A DNA stretch of 64,000 nt from Kalaharituber pfeilii (taxonomy: Eukaryota; Ascomycota; Pezizomycetes; Pezizales; Pezizaceae): NCBI GenBank assembly GCA_015179045.1, contig WHUZ01000005.1, forward strand, positions 620,001 to 684,000, given 5' to 3'. The position numbers and the translations under genes are program-made. This document shows positions 48,426-59,589 of this stretch, piece after piece. The notes below the pieces were generated by a model. That model worked only from the letters and a program-made list of their open reading frames with translations, ran no database searches and had not been told where the DNA came from. Position 1 is the first letter of the stretch, and each line of letters opens with the position of its first letter.

Positions 48426-49351
48426 AGAGCAACCTTTGTAGATATAGCTATCGACTTGTAGTTCTGGGAGGAGTCAATCGGAGCTTGAATAGCCGTAGTC
48501 AAAAATTCAACAAGCAGCAGCTTCAGCAATTTGAGGCTCAAGAATGCGTTCCCGTACTAGTTGGTCCCTGCAAATAATTCCTTCAGCCGGGCTCCGGCCC
48601 ACGTGTTGTAGACCAAGCATGCACCGGGTGCACAGGATCGATGAGATGACATACACGCTGTTCAAAACAGGGAAAACCTACGCAGTAAACACCCCTACCG
48701 AGGATCCGACATCGGGGTTCAATGAAGTGCGCCGCGGCCGCCGCGACACCGCCGGCCTTGGCATTTGCGGGGTGCTGGGGCGGGGTGCTGGGGCGGGGTG
48801 CTGGGGCGGGGTGCGGCTGTGCTTGCAAGGCCACTGCTGGCCACGGGTTACCCTCAGCTGGCCTGTGCAGCGCAGGTATCATATTAGTAAGAATTCTTTA
48901 AAATTTATATATAAATATTATCGGGAAGCAATTGAGTGGTGCAGCTGCGTGCATCCTTACAAACCTCTCAGAGTGCCGCTTGTTACCCTCAATTGCACCC
49001 CCCCAGCCCGGCGCTCAGCTCATGATTATCATGATACTTGGCTATTACCGTAGCTTCTGACATTCATGCTCTAGAGTATGCATAAAGGAAATGCAGCACC
49101 ACCGCAGCTGCCAGCCTAATGTCTGCAATTGTCCAAGTCAGGCAGGGATTTTGGCGCATAATACTCTTTTCCTTCCCACGGCGAAATTTTTCCTTTCACA
49201 ATCAACCTCCAATTGCAATTCAATTGCGCTCAGCCCTTATCGCCCCACAAAGTTGAAAGGTCCAGGGCAAGTACACTTGGCACCTACCTCATAGTAGCCA
49301 TCACCACCACCAACCAAACCTCACATCTCCATACATATTCCACCCCCCACT
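48426..49351. other. Divergent intergenic region PPCS/P5CR
   Basis: A GC-rich core (48700-48860) with a 13-bp repeat is followed by AT-rich sequence and then the P5CR leader (CACCACCACCAACC and similar). No gene supported. Confidence 0.5.
48767..48815. repeat. 13-bp G-rich minisatellite
   Basis: About 3.5 tandem copies of GGGGTGCTGGGGC. The G-rich strand could form a quadruplex; it lies between the two divergent genes. Confidence 0.8.
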
Positions 49352-50365
49352 ATGGCGACCCCCACTCTGACCCCTCCCGGCTCGCTCACCCTCACCGTCC
49401 TCGGCTGCGGCACCATGGGCGTCGCCATCCTCTCTGGCATCCTCGACTCCCTCGCCCTGCTCCGCTCCGGCAGCAACAGCCCCAATGGCCCCTTGTTCCC
49501 CGAACTCGGTAGCTCCCCGCCACTCCCCGCTCGTCTCCCGAACCGCTTCATCGCATGTGTCAAGCGACGCGAGTCCGCCGACCGGGTGCGCGAAGCCTTC
49601 AGTACCCGTGGCGCCGTCCAAGTCCTACAAAACAGTAACGTGGAAGGCGTCCAGCAGGCGGACGTGGTGCTCCTTGGCTGCAAGCCGCAAGTGTGCGAGG
49701 AGATCCTGACGCAGCCGGGGATGAGAGAGGCGCTGGAGGGGAAGCTTCTAGTGAGCATTTTGGCAGGGGTGAAGATGGAGCGATTGGCCGAGCTGTGCTC
49801 GCCGAGTACGAGGGTAGTGAGGGCAATGCCGAATACGGCGTCAAAGGAACGTATTATTACCCCTCCTCTTCCCCCCCCTCCCTCCAAGCTACTGTCCAGA
49901 GTAAGAAAGTGCTAACGCAAAAACCAGATCCGCGAAGGCATGACAGTAATTAGCCTCTCGGACTCGCTCCCTGCGGAAGAAAAAGCCCTGGTGCAATGGA
50001 TATTCGGCCAAATCGGCAAAGCTTTGATCCTCCCCGAAAAGCACATGGACGCCTGCACTGCCCTTTGCGGCTCGGGCCCCGCCTTCTACGCGCTCATTGT
50101 CGAGGCAATGGCAGACGGAGGCGTCATGATGGGCCTTCCCCGCGCCGAAGCGCAGATGATGGCGGCGCAGACGATGCAAGGGGCTGGGAGAATGGTTCTC
50201 GCGGGGCAGCATCCCGCAATTATCAGGGAACAGGTGAGCACGCCTGCAGGATGTACGATTGGGGGGTTGTTGGTGCTGGAGGATGGGAAAGTCAGGAGTA
50301 CAATTGCGAGGGGGATTCAGGAGGCGGCGAATTTGGCTGCGGGGCTTGGAGGGGGAAAAAAGTAA
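49352..50365 (+). CDS. PRO3: Pyrroline-5-carboxylate reductase
   Basis: The last enzyme of proline synthesis, reducing P5C with NAD(P)H. Exon 1 starts MATPTLTPPG and carries the dinucleotide fold VLGCGTMGVAILSGIL (about residues 16-31), VVLLGCKPQ and LVSILAGVK, VVRAMPNTASK. Exon 2 carries MTVISLSD, CTALCGSGPAFYALIVEAMADGG (catalytic dimer core) and VSTPAGCTIGGLLVLE. The join is irregular: family members read NTASK-IREGMTV, but the base after AAG is GAACGT rather than a GT donor. A GT-AG intron 49851-49937 keeps frame and loses IREG (308 residues). One missing T (AAG-GTAACGT) would restore the expected join, so I suspect an indel at the splice site. Confidence 0.88.
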
Positions 50366-50569
50366 ACTGGAGAGTGGGGGTTATGCTGGGAAAAATCAAT
50401 GAACGGCGATGCAGGTCATTAGCTGTTTTACTTGGTAGATATTTGCCTCCAGATGTATAGAGTTTGTTCTATAAAAGAATATCAAAGATTATTCACAATA
50501 ATAAAACAACTATGAATTCATTTTCCAGCTCCGTCCACTCTGATCATTGCTCAATTATCCTTCTCCTCC

Positions 50570-51550
50570 TCACTTACCCTGCAATTCTGCACACTTCTTC
50601 ACCAACTTCTCTGCAATCCCCTCAAAGACCCCACACAACTTCGACCCCACATACCTCTCCCTCAAGCCTTCTCCCGGCTTCCCTTCCCCTCTCCCTCAGC
50701 CCCCTCATTTCTCTTCCTTCTCCCCTCCTCCCTCCTCATCTCCACCAACCTCACAAACCCTGGATCCAACGGCACCCTGCCCCAAAACTCGACTGCAAAT
50801 TCCTCTGCCATTCTCTCTCCACCTCCCCTCGAAAAGATATCCGTACATTCTTCACAATGCGGACACACAAAACCCGACATATTCTCCACCACCCCCAACA
50901 CTCTTACCCCAACCTTTTTACAGAAATTTAGCTCCTTCCGCACATCCGCTGTCGCGACCGCCTGGGGCGTTGTGACCACCACCGCCCCACGGAGCGTAGC
51001 TGGCGCCAGCTTCAGCAGATTCTCTACCAACGAAATATGCTCGTCGCTCGTCCCCGGCGGCGTATCCACAAGCAAGTAATCCACCTGCCCCCAGCCCACG
51101 TCCGTCAGGAACTGGCGCACCATCGCCGTCTTCTTTGGGCCCCGCCATACCACGCTGTCGCTCCGGTTCCGGAGCAGAAAGGCAAGTGACATGCACGTTA
51201 TCGATCCGTGCTTTTCGGTTGCCGGAGCCGCGACCACGGGTACCCAGCCCGAGGACGTCTGCACGACGGCCTCGGACTCGACGTCGAGCATGCGCGGAAT
51301 GTTGGGCCCCGTGAGGTCGATATCAAGGATAGAGATGCGCGAGGCCGGGGAGCGGAGCGAGAGCGCCAGAGCGAGTTGCAAGGTGATGGAGGATTTGCCG
51401 ACACCGCCTTTGCCGGAGAGGACCTGGGCAGGGAGGGGGCAGTCAGTATGAGTGCTTTCAGATAGATGAAAAGTACGCAAGTTCATACCAGTACGATGTT
51501 CTTCACCCCGCGAGTGACGGCGTCGTCGGCGTGTGCTGTTCCTCTGCCAT
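50570..51550 (-). CDS. CFD1: Cytosolic Fe-S assembly ATPase Cfd1/NUBP2, two frame breaks
   Basis: Exons 51550-51489 and 51423-50570. Cfd1 with Nbp35 forms the scaffold on which cytosolic 4Fe-4S clusters are built. The second exon is clear: [20 protein letters not shown] (deviant Walker A), [46 protein letters not shown], and the cluster-binding [11 protein letters not shown]. The start [15 protein letters not shown] is one frame away from VKNIVLVLSGKGG: CGCGGGG-TGAAG needs one more G near 51507. Near 50690 the frame again shifts by one G-run base; past it the expected tail [20 protein letters not shown] is readable, stopping at 50570. With both bases the protein would be 305 residues, the family length. 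Sequencing error is more likely than decay for an essential gene. Confidence 0.85.
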
Positions 51551-52180
51551 GTGCCTGTAACCTCTCCCCCCCTCAAGTAGCTGCTATTCGGTGTATATAA
51601 TGTATCCGAGCCTCGCAGTGTAGCGGCGTTCCTTATGCCTTTCAATCCGATACCAGTAAGTCGATAGCCAGCAACCGTCAACGCCGGCTCTAAATCTTTG
51701 ATAATTGCGTCACCTGCAGAATCAGATTGCTTAAAATCTTTCAAAAAAAATCTATAACGGTCCCAAAAATCCCCTGCGAAAAGTTACAATCTAGAAGGAA
51801 AAGAAAACAAATCTACAAGCCCAATCGTTCAACATCGATGCCGCGGAAAGGGTATCCTGCAGGCTTTCTTCCATCATTGATTATCATTATCCACACCTGC
51901 TTATCAATCCTCACTCTAACCTCGCACCCAAGTTACACTCTATTATATTTTCAATGCAGCTACAAGACTATACTCTTAAGAATGTACTAAAACAAGCTAC
52001 CATAAATTTTATATCTACTCAAAGTGAACGAAAAATGTCCAAAGGGGTATTAATCACTACAAAAATGTATAAATATATAGTAAGTATTGTGCTCGAGGAC
52101 ATTGCAAGAAACTTGCTCGAATTTGCGAATGCCTGCCGCCGTCTATCCATCCCCTCTTCCCCAATCTTCCCCATAGAAAT
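51551..52180. other. Spacer between CFD1 and ERG1 (tandem, minus strand)
   Basis: CFD1 promoter side, then AT-rich 3' flank of ERG1. No gene recognised. Confidence 0.5.
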
Positions 52181-53779
52181 CTATCTCCCCATCTCACTAA
52201 ATATATACGGAAGAATCACCACACATGCCGTCCAAAAGATCCTCACCGTCTCCACTGCGGCCCCGGGCCATCTCCACGGCTGCGCCTTCAACTCCCCGAA
52301 CATCACCGCAATACTATAAAAGGCGACCACGTAGAAGTGCCAAAACAGGACCATTGGGGTTTTGATGATGCCTGCCAACAGCCCGCATGGCTCGCTCACG
52401 CACTTCCCGCCCAGTTTAAAGTACGCAAAACATCCCTTCTGCAGCACGCGGAGTTGAGGGGAGTCTGCCGCGAAAAGCTGGTACAGTGCCATTGAGAGGA
52501 TGTTGATGACACTGGAGCCGCCATCGGCACCCTTGCGGCGCCAGTGGAAGTCGGAGAGGGATGAGGCAACCTCGGCAAGGTCTTCAAGATCAGGAACGTT
52601 TTCGGGGGAGAGGAGCTCGCGGAGGAGAACGGCGTCGTTAAAGGCGACAGTCATGCCACCTCCAGTCAAGGGATGGCGCATGTTCATTGCGTCGCCGACG
52701 ATGAGGAGGCCCGGAACGGTGTTGACGGTCGGGGCCAGGAAGGAGTTCGGCATGGACGGGTATCGCTCCCTAGCTAGAATAGCTTTCGCGAAGGACGGAC
52801 GGAGTGAAGGAGGAAGGTCGGCTGTACGAGCTTGGAGGTGGGTCCGGAGCTGATCTGCGGGGACTTTACCCCGGACGTCGACGAGCGCGCGGGTGATGTG
52901 TGTGCTGATTTGGTACAGGAGAATCGGGGCGTTGTCGCTGAGGACGACGTGCCCATGGTACTTGCGCGGCATGTCGGCGTCGACGAGTTCGAGAGCGACG
53001 AACTTGGAGGTCACCTCGGTCTTCTTGGAGACGAGATGTTTGCGGAAGTTGGAGGCGTAGCCGTCGGCACAGACCGTAAGAGAGGCGAAGTACTACCGGT
53101 CATGTCAGCTACTCAATCTCCGGACCATCATCACCGCGGGGCGAGCTCCGTACGTATTCGATCTCGTCCTGTCCCTTCCGCCGGCACCCTACTCCTAGGA
53201 TCTGCCCAGTCGCCTCGTTCTTCACCAGCTCCGTCACTGTAGCCTCCACCACCGTAACCCTATAATCGTAACATGTTAGCATTCGTCCCTCTACGCAAGC
53301 TCACCGCTCCCACTCACCCCTTCGCCGCCTTCGCTGCCGCCCTCAGATTTTGTACAAAGCGCCCGTGATGAAAGCTCCTCCCCTGCCTTTGCTTTCCTTG
53401 CTCCGTCTCGGGATACGGGATATGCACACCCCTACCGTGGTATATAACCTCGTAACCCAGACATGGGATCGCATCGATGTTTTCAAGACAATCTGTATCA
53501 AATGCCCTAACCTGCTTAGCCCTCCCTCTGCCCACGCCCTTCAACCCACCACTACTCCAATCCCTTCAAAACATACATACCTCTCAGTCCCAACTTCTCC
53601 AGCGCCGCTACTCCTCCCGGCTGCAGCAGCTCTCCGACAATGCGATCCGGCTCCGAAAGATCACGTTCGAGGAGCAGGACATTCCGGCCCTGATTTCCGA
53701 ATGCGTGCGCGAGAGCGGTGCCGATGATGCCAGCCCCGACGATGGCAATTTCATAAGTGCGATCTTTGGCGGTGGACAT
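52181..53779 (-). CDS. ERG1: Squalene monooxygenase (squalene epoxidase)
   Basis: Exons 53779-53581, 53492-53318, 53259-53154 and 53092-52181 join in frame to 463 residues. It epoxidises squalene to 2,3-oxidosqualene in ergosterol synthesis, on ER and lipid droplet membranes, using FAD, O2 and reductase-supplied electrons. Visible: IAIVGAGIIGTALAHAFG (FAD Rossmann motif near residues 12-29), LLLERDLSEPDRIVGELLQP, YHGRGVHIPYPE, GRSFHHGRFV, CADGYASNFRKHL, the second FAD motif GDAMNMRHPLTGGGMTVAF (about 293-311), and a hydrophobic C-terminal anchor (MVLFWHFYVVAFYSIAVMFG, FWTACVVILPYIF). This gene is intact, in contrast to neighbours on both sides. Squalene epoxidase is the allylamine antifungal target. 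Confidence 0.95.
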
Positions 53780-54875
53780 TGCGGGAAGGGCGGGCGGGTG
53801 AGGTCGTGTAGTGTTGCTTTTGCGTGTATCCCGTCGATGATTATAGCTTTGACGGCTCTTATCTGAAGGGAATTGTCTCTATTTCCTGTCGGTACTTGGA
53901 AATTTAAGACAATTCCAAGCTTGTGGTTGCTTTCTATTCCCCACCCCGTCGTTCAACCTGCCAGCTCGAATCCAAGTATAGATTGTCTCACCAAGTAAGC
54001 ACCGCAGTCGCTTTTTCTACCGCGCCTCAGAGATATTCTCCCAGCTTTAACGGTAGTCCAATCGCGATGTGTCTCCGATGTCACGGTGCTAACAAGGCCC
54101 CTGGCAACTGTAACTGCAATGTTCACCCCGCAAGCCGAGACAAAAAGGTTGAGTTCGTTCGTAACCCGTCCGTCGCGTCGTAGCATTCGTAAATAGTGCG
54201 TCGTCGCCGTCGTCGTCGTCCTGTCACACGCACAAGCAAAGAGAGTGGCAGCAAAAGAAGGTTTCTTCAGAAGACGAAAGTCCCCGGGAAAAGGGGGGCA
54301 CAACAAATCATGTGAAAATTGGATGTTTTTGCCAGATTTTAAGCTACTTCCTATGCATCCCCGGTAGCTTGCGACAGCCGAAGTGGCTGACATGCCAGGG
54401 GAAACTTTTGAAAGCACTGGGCAAAGGCTGATAGGAGTGGGAAAATGCGAGGCGTTGGCCAAGTAATAGGATGAGATGCTCGTGAGTATCACGTGAGTGT
54501 GGGCAGCATACGGAAATTTGGATTATGCTCGTAGGATGAATGGACCGATTGATGTCAGGATTACCTTGCCTTACTCCTATACGTACTTGTAAAGTGCATT
54601 TCAATCTGACCAGGCAAAATCAGGGGTATGAGATAACTCTTCGTGATGGTACGGCACCTCTAGAGAAGCACGTCTACAGCTGCTAAAGCCATGTTGGGGA
54701 TATAGATGCTGATTCCACTTTGCAAACGTCTTATGCTTTGTACGAAGTTAGATATAGACTACCAAACCATGTGAATTGCCAAAGGGCTGTGTATAATACC
54801 ATACGTTAACCCCAACCATCGAATGAAAATGGGTATCGCAAAGACACCCCACAGCTCTCCCTCTCCCAATATCGA
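53780..54875. other. Spacer between ERG1 and SLD5
   Basis: Contains the ERG1 promoter. A 179-codon minus-strand frame (53953-54492) is open but shows no motif and is not called. A GTCGTCGTC run lies near 54200. Confidence 0.45.
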
Positions 54876-55793
54876 TCACCAACCCACCACGACCCTCCCC
54901 AAATCCCCAGTCCAAATCAACTCCATGGCCCCTTCTAGCAAAAACTTCCTCATCGCACTATACCGTACTATATATAAGTCCCCCTTTCTTAACGTGAACC
55001 TTGCACTCGTCCCTGGAACGACCACCTCCGCCCCCCATCCTCCCCATCCACATTCTTCACAACTGCGCAAAACACCGCCGAGTCCAAGTCAGGCTCTTCA
55101 ATCATGCTGATGCTGCTAGCAGTTTCGTCAAGCCACCGAAGCTGCACTGGGAAGTTCCGGAGGAAGGAGGCAAGGTAATGGCTGTTGAGGAGAGCAAGGT
55201 GGGATTTAAGGTAGCTTTGTTTTGAGGGTGAGAGGTTGGAGTGCAGAGGGGTTAGAGAGGAGATATAGTGGATTCTTGTCAATCTAGTTCACCTCAGAAA
55301 ACCAAAGTTCAGCCTATCTGCGTCTAGCAGAATGCTCCAACTCCCATGCCTCGTAGAACAATGCTTCAAGTGCACCTTTGCCATCCGCACCCGCACGTAT
55401 GCCCTGACAAGATACTTCACCCTCTCCAACTTTGTCTGTATCACTATCAACCGTAAATTCGCCTGCGGCTCCAGATCGACCGTTTCACGCTCAACTATTT
55501 CTATCTTCCCTGGTCCCCCACCACATCTGATTACCCTTCTTCCATTCCCAAGGTCATCTGTTCCAGCCCTGCTATAAGTTCCACCCTGGTAATCCTGCAG
55601 TGTGCATAGGTGGATGGGAGTAACATACTTGCTCCTGTATCCGCCCCATTGCTCGCTCAACTAATGGCCCTTGAACTGGTAATATCTCTGGGGCCCCGCG
55701 ATCTGCTATCCATGATTTTATCAGGTCGGCGATGTCCCAATAGCGGTTGTCGAACTCAAGGAGAATGTCGTCAAAGGAGTCCGTTGGGCCCAT
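54876..55793 (-). CDS. SLD5: GINS complex subunit Sld5, two frame breaks
   Basis: Exons 55793-55629, 55594-55376 and 55283-54876 (about 263 residues). Sld5 is one of four GINS subunits in the replicative CMG helicase. Exon 1: MGPTDSFDDILLEFDNRYWD and RGAPEILPVQGPLVERAMGR. Exon 2: NLRLIVIQTKLERVKYLVRA. Exon 3 begins IDKNPLYLLSN, then the conserved LKSHLALLNSHYLASFL and ISMIEEPDLDSAVFC are one base out of frame, and the C-terminal GAEVVVPGTSARFTLRKGDL with LYIVRYSAMRKFLLEGAMEL is out again at a G6 run. One apparent +1 and one -1 indel cancel, so the total length is a multiple of three. Either decayed or affected by sequencing error; the conserved residues themselves look well kept. Confidence 0.8.
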
Positions 55794-56070
55794 TGTGTGA
55801 AGCTGTGTTCCAATTAAGATTTTGGCAGTAATCTGGACATTGAGGCCTCTCTCCGTGTTATTCAGCTGGGAAGACTGCAGAAAGCTGTACCGTAGGTCAG
55901 ACATGTGAGACAAGATTCAAGCTGCTGTCCCCCTGTATGCAGGGCAGGGCACCAACAAAGCCTAAGCATTCGCACACTTGCATTGCATAAACTAGCTTTT
56001 TGACCACCGTCCCACCTCCAGATAAAGTAAGTCCCTTCGCAAACATCACCTTAGTCAATCAATACCTAGT

Positions 56071-56640
56071 ATGTCCACCGACACTCCAAAGCCATCTCCA
56101 GGCGCCCTCGTCGCAATTGAAGGCCTCGACCGGCGGGAAAGTCCACGCAGTCTGCGCTCCTGGTGAAGAGGCTTCAGGACGAAGGCAGGAAGGTGGCGCT
56201 TCAGAGCTTTCCTGGTGAGTGGGATCTTATGTGATTATAGGACAATGTAATTGTACCTTTTATGAGCTGCGTATCTCTATCTACATGATATATATACCCA
56301 ATTGGGGTGGGGTCATAGAAAACCGGAACTCAATTTTCAATATGAACATGCACTGACTGTGCTCTACTGCTCTTCCAGATCGCACAACGTCCATCGGAAA
56401 AATGATTGACTCCTACCTCCGCTCCGGCGCCGATCTCGATGACCATGTCATCCACCTCCTTCTCTGAGAACCGCTGGGAGCTCTGGCTTTCACAAATGCG
56501 AGTATTCCCTCTGGCATCGAAAGGTCTGTCTTCTGCATGGCGTCTCCTAAGCTCTCAACTAGTTGACTGTCATCCTCATCACGATTTACTTCAGGCTTAG
56601 ACGAACACCTTTCCTCTCTTGCGTATATGGAAGCGTCACG
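56071..56640 (+). pseudogene. CDC8: Thymidylate kinase (CDC8-type) pseudogene
   Basis: Divergent from SLD5. Exon 1 (56071-56214) starts MSTDTPKPSPGALVAIEGLD and the P-loop AGKSTQ follows only after a one-base shift at GACCGGCGGG. After an intron (56215-56378), DRTTSIGKMIDSYLRSGADL and DDHVIHLL are clear, but SENRWEL again needs a one-base shift (CTCCTTCTCTGAG). Beyond that, about 60-75 bp expected to encode the LID-side segment up to the DRY-type motif are missing: NRWEL is followed within about ten codons by RVFPLASKGLSSAW, a damaged version of the FSG-x-AFSA-KGL block. The remaining C-terminal half is unrecognisable. Thymidylate kinase makes dTDP and is essential, so a working copy must exist elsewhere. 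Confidence 0.75.
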
Positions 56641-56696
56641 ATGCGCAGCTTTTCTAGCTTTGTTATGAGCATCAGAGATTCATCAACAAAACCACC

Positions 56697-57450
56697 TTAC
56701 ATAGTAAATACAATAGGATAAGATGGTGACAACTCCGGCTCCTCCAACGTATCAGGCCATGTTTCCTCAAACAACCGAGCAGCAGCAGGATAACGCTTTT
56801 TTGCAGCTCCAGATGGGTGTCCTAGATGGCAATGTTTTATAGAATATACTTGGTACGTGATCCATGAGGCGCCTGCAGAGGGACCGACTGGTGTGATACA
56901 TCCACAGGGTAGTACCTCTGCAGCATATCCTGTCGCTTTGAACCTGCTGAGCTTCTCTAATCTGGGTAATACTTCGATAAGCTTGTACCTTCCTTGTTCT
57001 CTGCAGTAGGCAGAGAAAGAAACGTCAGAATTAGGATTGTGACCACGGTAGGAATATTAGATTTCCCATGTAGTCACTGTAGGTACCAATTGCATAACCC
57101 ATGCACCTATTTGTTCAGGAACCATTGGCCACCATTCTTATGCATTGGTGGGGTCATCGGGTCCCAGTGGCCTTCTAGGGTTCAACAAAATCGAGAACTG
57201 TGTAGGATCGATAATGATTTTATATACCATTTAAAAAGCCAGGTCGCACGTCAGGAAGGGTGGAAGTGGTGATGTACTTATTTGCAAATGCCAAGAGATC
57301 TGAATTACGCCTCGTAAACCAGACCATCCCGCTCATAGTACGAAGCTCTCTGACTTTCCAAATATGTCCGTTTTCACTGTATGCCGGTTTCACTGAAGCC
57401 TTTAGATTCTTTCCGCTTTGACAGAGCGGCGTGATACACCGACGGTCCAA
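56697..57450 (-). CDS. Unrecognised coding fragments, possibly one broken gene
   Basis: Two minus-strand stretches look coding. 57000-56697, just after an acceptor-like CTACTGCAG, reads LIEVLPRLEKLSRFKATGYA, then LPCGCITPVG, GHPSGAAKKRYPAAARLFEE and ends with a stop. 57450-57225 reads CITPLCQSGKNLKASVKPAY and RELRTMSGMVWFTRRNSDLL. Between them several frames are partly open (one with IIIDPTQFSILLNPRRPLGP) but no clean splice model emerged. I recognise no family. Possibly a decayed gene between the dead CDC8 and the frameshifted GT8 gene. Confidence 0.3.
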
Positions 57451-57452
57451 AC

Positions 57453-58568
57453 ATGAAGCAAAAGTGCTGGGCTACATTGCTTACTCATCCCTCTTACCTC
57501 CCAGGGGTTATTCTCCTGCATCATTCTCTTCAAAAGCACAATTCAAAATACCCTCTCATCGTCCTGGTAACACAAACTATCATCGACCAGCCTGACATTC
57601 TTCATGTCCTCGCTAAATGCCAAATTGAAACTAAGTTCATTAAGCCCCTTTATCCGAGCATCAAAAGCGAGTTTCTTGCGCCGAGGCTTGAGGATGCCTG
57701 GACAAAATTGAGGGTGTTCGAAATGGTTGAGTGGGATACAGTGGTGTTGTTGGATGCAGATATGTTGTTGAAAAGGAACATAGATGAGTTGTTTGACATT
57801 GTGCTTCCTGAGGACTGGATTGCTGCAACTCATGCTTGCGTGTGTAATAGTGCGAACGCGGTCTGGGCGCCCAAAGACTGGTATGTATAAAACTCTCCAT
57901 ATCACAGGTACCTTCGAATGGATCGTCCTTACTGGGATGTATAAAGGCCTATGTAAGTGGGCAGGAGGATACAGTTGTCATATGATGCCTTTTCCAGGAG
58001 ACAATGCTCACGCTATCCTAAGGAAGCCTGAAAATTGTGCTTACACTGGATTGTCCCATCCGCTGGCTATGGCCAACCCCACCCCTATCCCAACAGGCCC
58101 CCATACCCCCCGAACCAGCGCACGCACACCTTCCTAAACAGCGGGCTTGTCATTTTACACCCGTCCCATCAGCATTTCAATCACATTGCCCACTTCCTTG
58201 CCACCTCCCCACTCGTCCCAACTTTGCACTTCGCTGACCAGGACCTCCTTGCCGAGATTTTTCGTGGGAAATGGAAACCACTAGGATGGCAGTACAACGC
58301 CCTCAAGACAGGCAGATACCAGCACCCCAAAATGTGGCGAGACGAAGAAGTTAGAAATATACATTATATAATTGAGAAACCGTGGTGTGTGGGTAGGGAG
58401 AAAGGGGGTCGAAACGAGGTAGTTAATGGGTGGTGGTGGGACGAGTGGGAGTATTGGGTGAGGAAGAGAAAGACACTTCAGGGAAATGAGAGAGAATGGG
58501 TGGTGGAGGTTGTGAAGAGGTGGATGGGAGAGGAAGATACAGTGGCTACTGAGATGTGCGGGAACTAG
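57453..58568 (+). CDS. Family GT8 glycosyltransferase (glycogenin/galactinol synthase-like), one frame break
   Basis: Exon 1 (57453-57880) starts MKQKCWATLLTHPSYLPGVI and carries the GT8 donor-site motif VVLLDADMLLKRNIDELF (DxD is DAD). The best acceptor (58023) gives PKDW-KPENCAYTGLSHPL. Downstream LNSGLVILHPSHQHFNHI and FADQDLLAEIF, WKPLGWQYNAL are the expected acceptor-side blocks, but they lie one frame away; the shift falls in the Pro/C-rich stretch 58060-58125 (one base missing). If restored the protein would be about 325 residues. Family members transfer sugars from UDP-donors to protein or small acceptors; the acceptor here cannot be told. Histidine and Asp metal ligands are not obviously lost. 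Confidence 0.75.
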
Positions 58569-59433
58569 GAAGGCACGATAAGTTCAGGGTAATGGTTGCA
58601 CCATTCATGCTATTGTCAAGTTCAAGACTGCGTAAGCAGTATTCAACATTCAGATATCTGCGTTTTGTAAGTTCGAGCGATGTAATCGGATTTTCTGGAA
58701 TTCTGAGCACCCAACCCTTCTGAGTGGATATTTGCACAGACAACATTATCTAGTTTGCTCTACGTAGATGCTTCATTTAGTGGCAGTGCATATGCGATTT
58801 CATCTCCTGTATTGCATGCCAAGTCTCAGGTGTGCAATGATTTATGCAAGGTTACATGTCTGAAAAGTGCGAATCGCATTTATATCTGACTGGAGTTCTG
58901 CGTGGCAAAATCTTTTGACCACGTGAAAAATAACGGACTTCTCAAAAAGGCGGATTTTACCAAGCCCAAAAAATCCGGCCGGATATCCCTAAGTTGAATA
59001 CTCTTATAGAATAAAGCGACAATATATGCACGTATTGATTCGAAGAACGAGCTCGTATACCATGTCTAAACTGCGAGGAAGGCTATGGAAACTCGTAAAA
59101 AAAGGGGAAAAAAAAAAAATTTGTTCCTGAGCATGGCGGTATATTGTTTTAGGTTTATTCCCACGGGCCTGGTATATGTTGAGCTTACCCCGGTAGTAAT
59201 ATTCCAGCTTTGAAAACGGGATTCGAGATAGTTTAAAAACTAGGGCCGAGGTGGTCAACCAAACACGGCAGTTTTTTAAGTGAGCTGTGGGCACAGTTTG
59301 CATTGTGTCAATTGTGGAATCAGATAAAACTCGCAGAAGTAGGTCAGTAATCAATCTAACTGGTTAATTTTTCGCCCTATCAGACTCTCAGTGCAAATTG
59401 CTATTTCAGACGGCCAATAAGGTGGGATCCAAG
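58569..59433. other. Intergenic region
   Basis: No gene. A T/A-rich stretch with an A10 run near 59110. The boundary of a 36-bp inverted-repeat insertion follows. Confidence 0.45.
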
Positions 59434-59469
59434 TAGTCTCCAAGGGTCGCCACTCTGGTTACGAGACTA
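59434..59469. mobile_element. 36-bp inverted-repeat insertion with 9-bp target duplication
   Basis: TAGTCTCCAAGGGTCGCCAC...GGTTACGAGACTA lies between perfect copies of GGATCCAAG (59425-59433 and 59470-59478). The right end TCTGGTTACGAGACTA is the exact reverse complement of the left end of the 95-bp element at 37623 (TAGTCTCGTAACCAGA). Confidence 0.7.
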
Positions 59470-59589
59470 GGATCCAAGGTGCGCTGCAAGATGCCACGCT
59501 AGGAGTCAGAACTTGGGCAAGTGTAGCATCAGATAAGATGAATTCCGCCTGGAGTTATCAGATTTGGGATTCAACTCGGTTGTTAGGAG

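Noticed and set aside
50464..50975. Forward ORFs over the CFD1 3' part
   Set aside because: Antisense shadows of CFD1; Pro/Ser-rich because they read opposite Gly/Glu/Lys-rich sequence.
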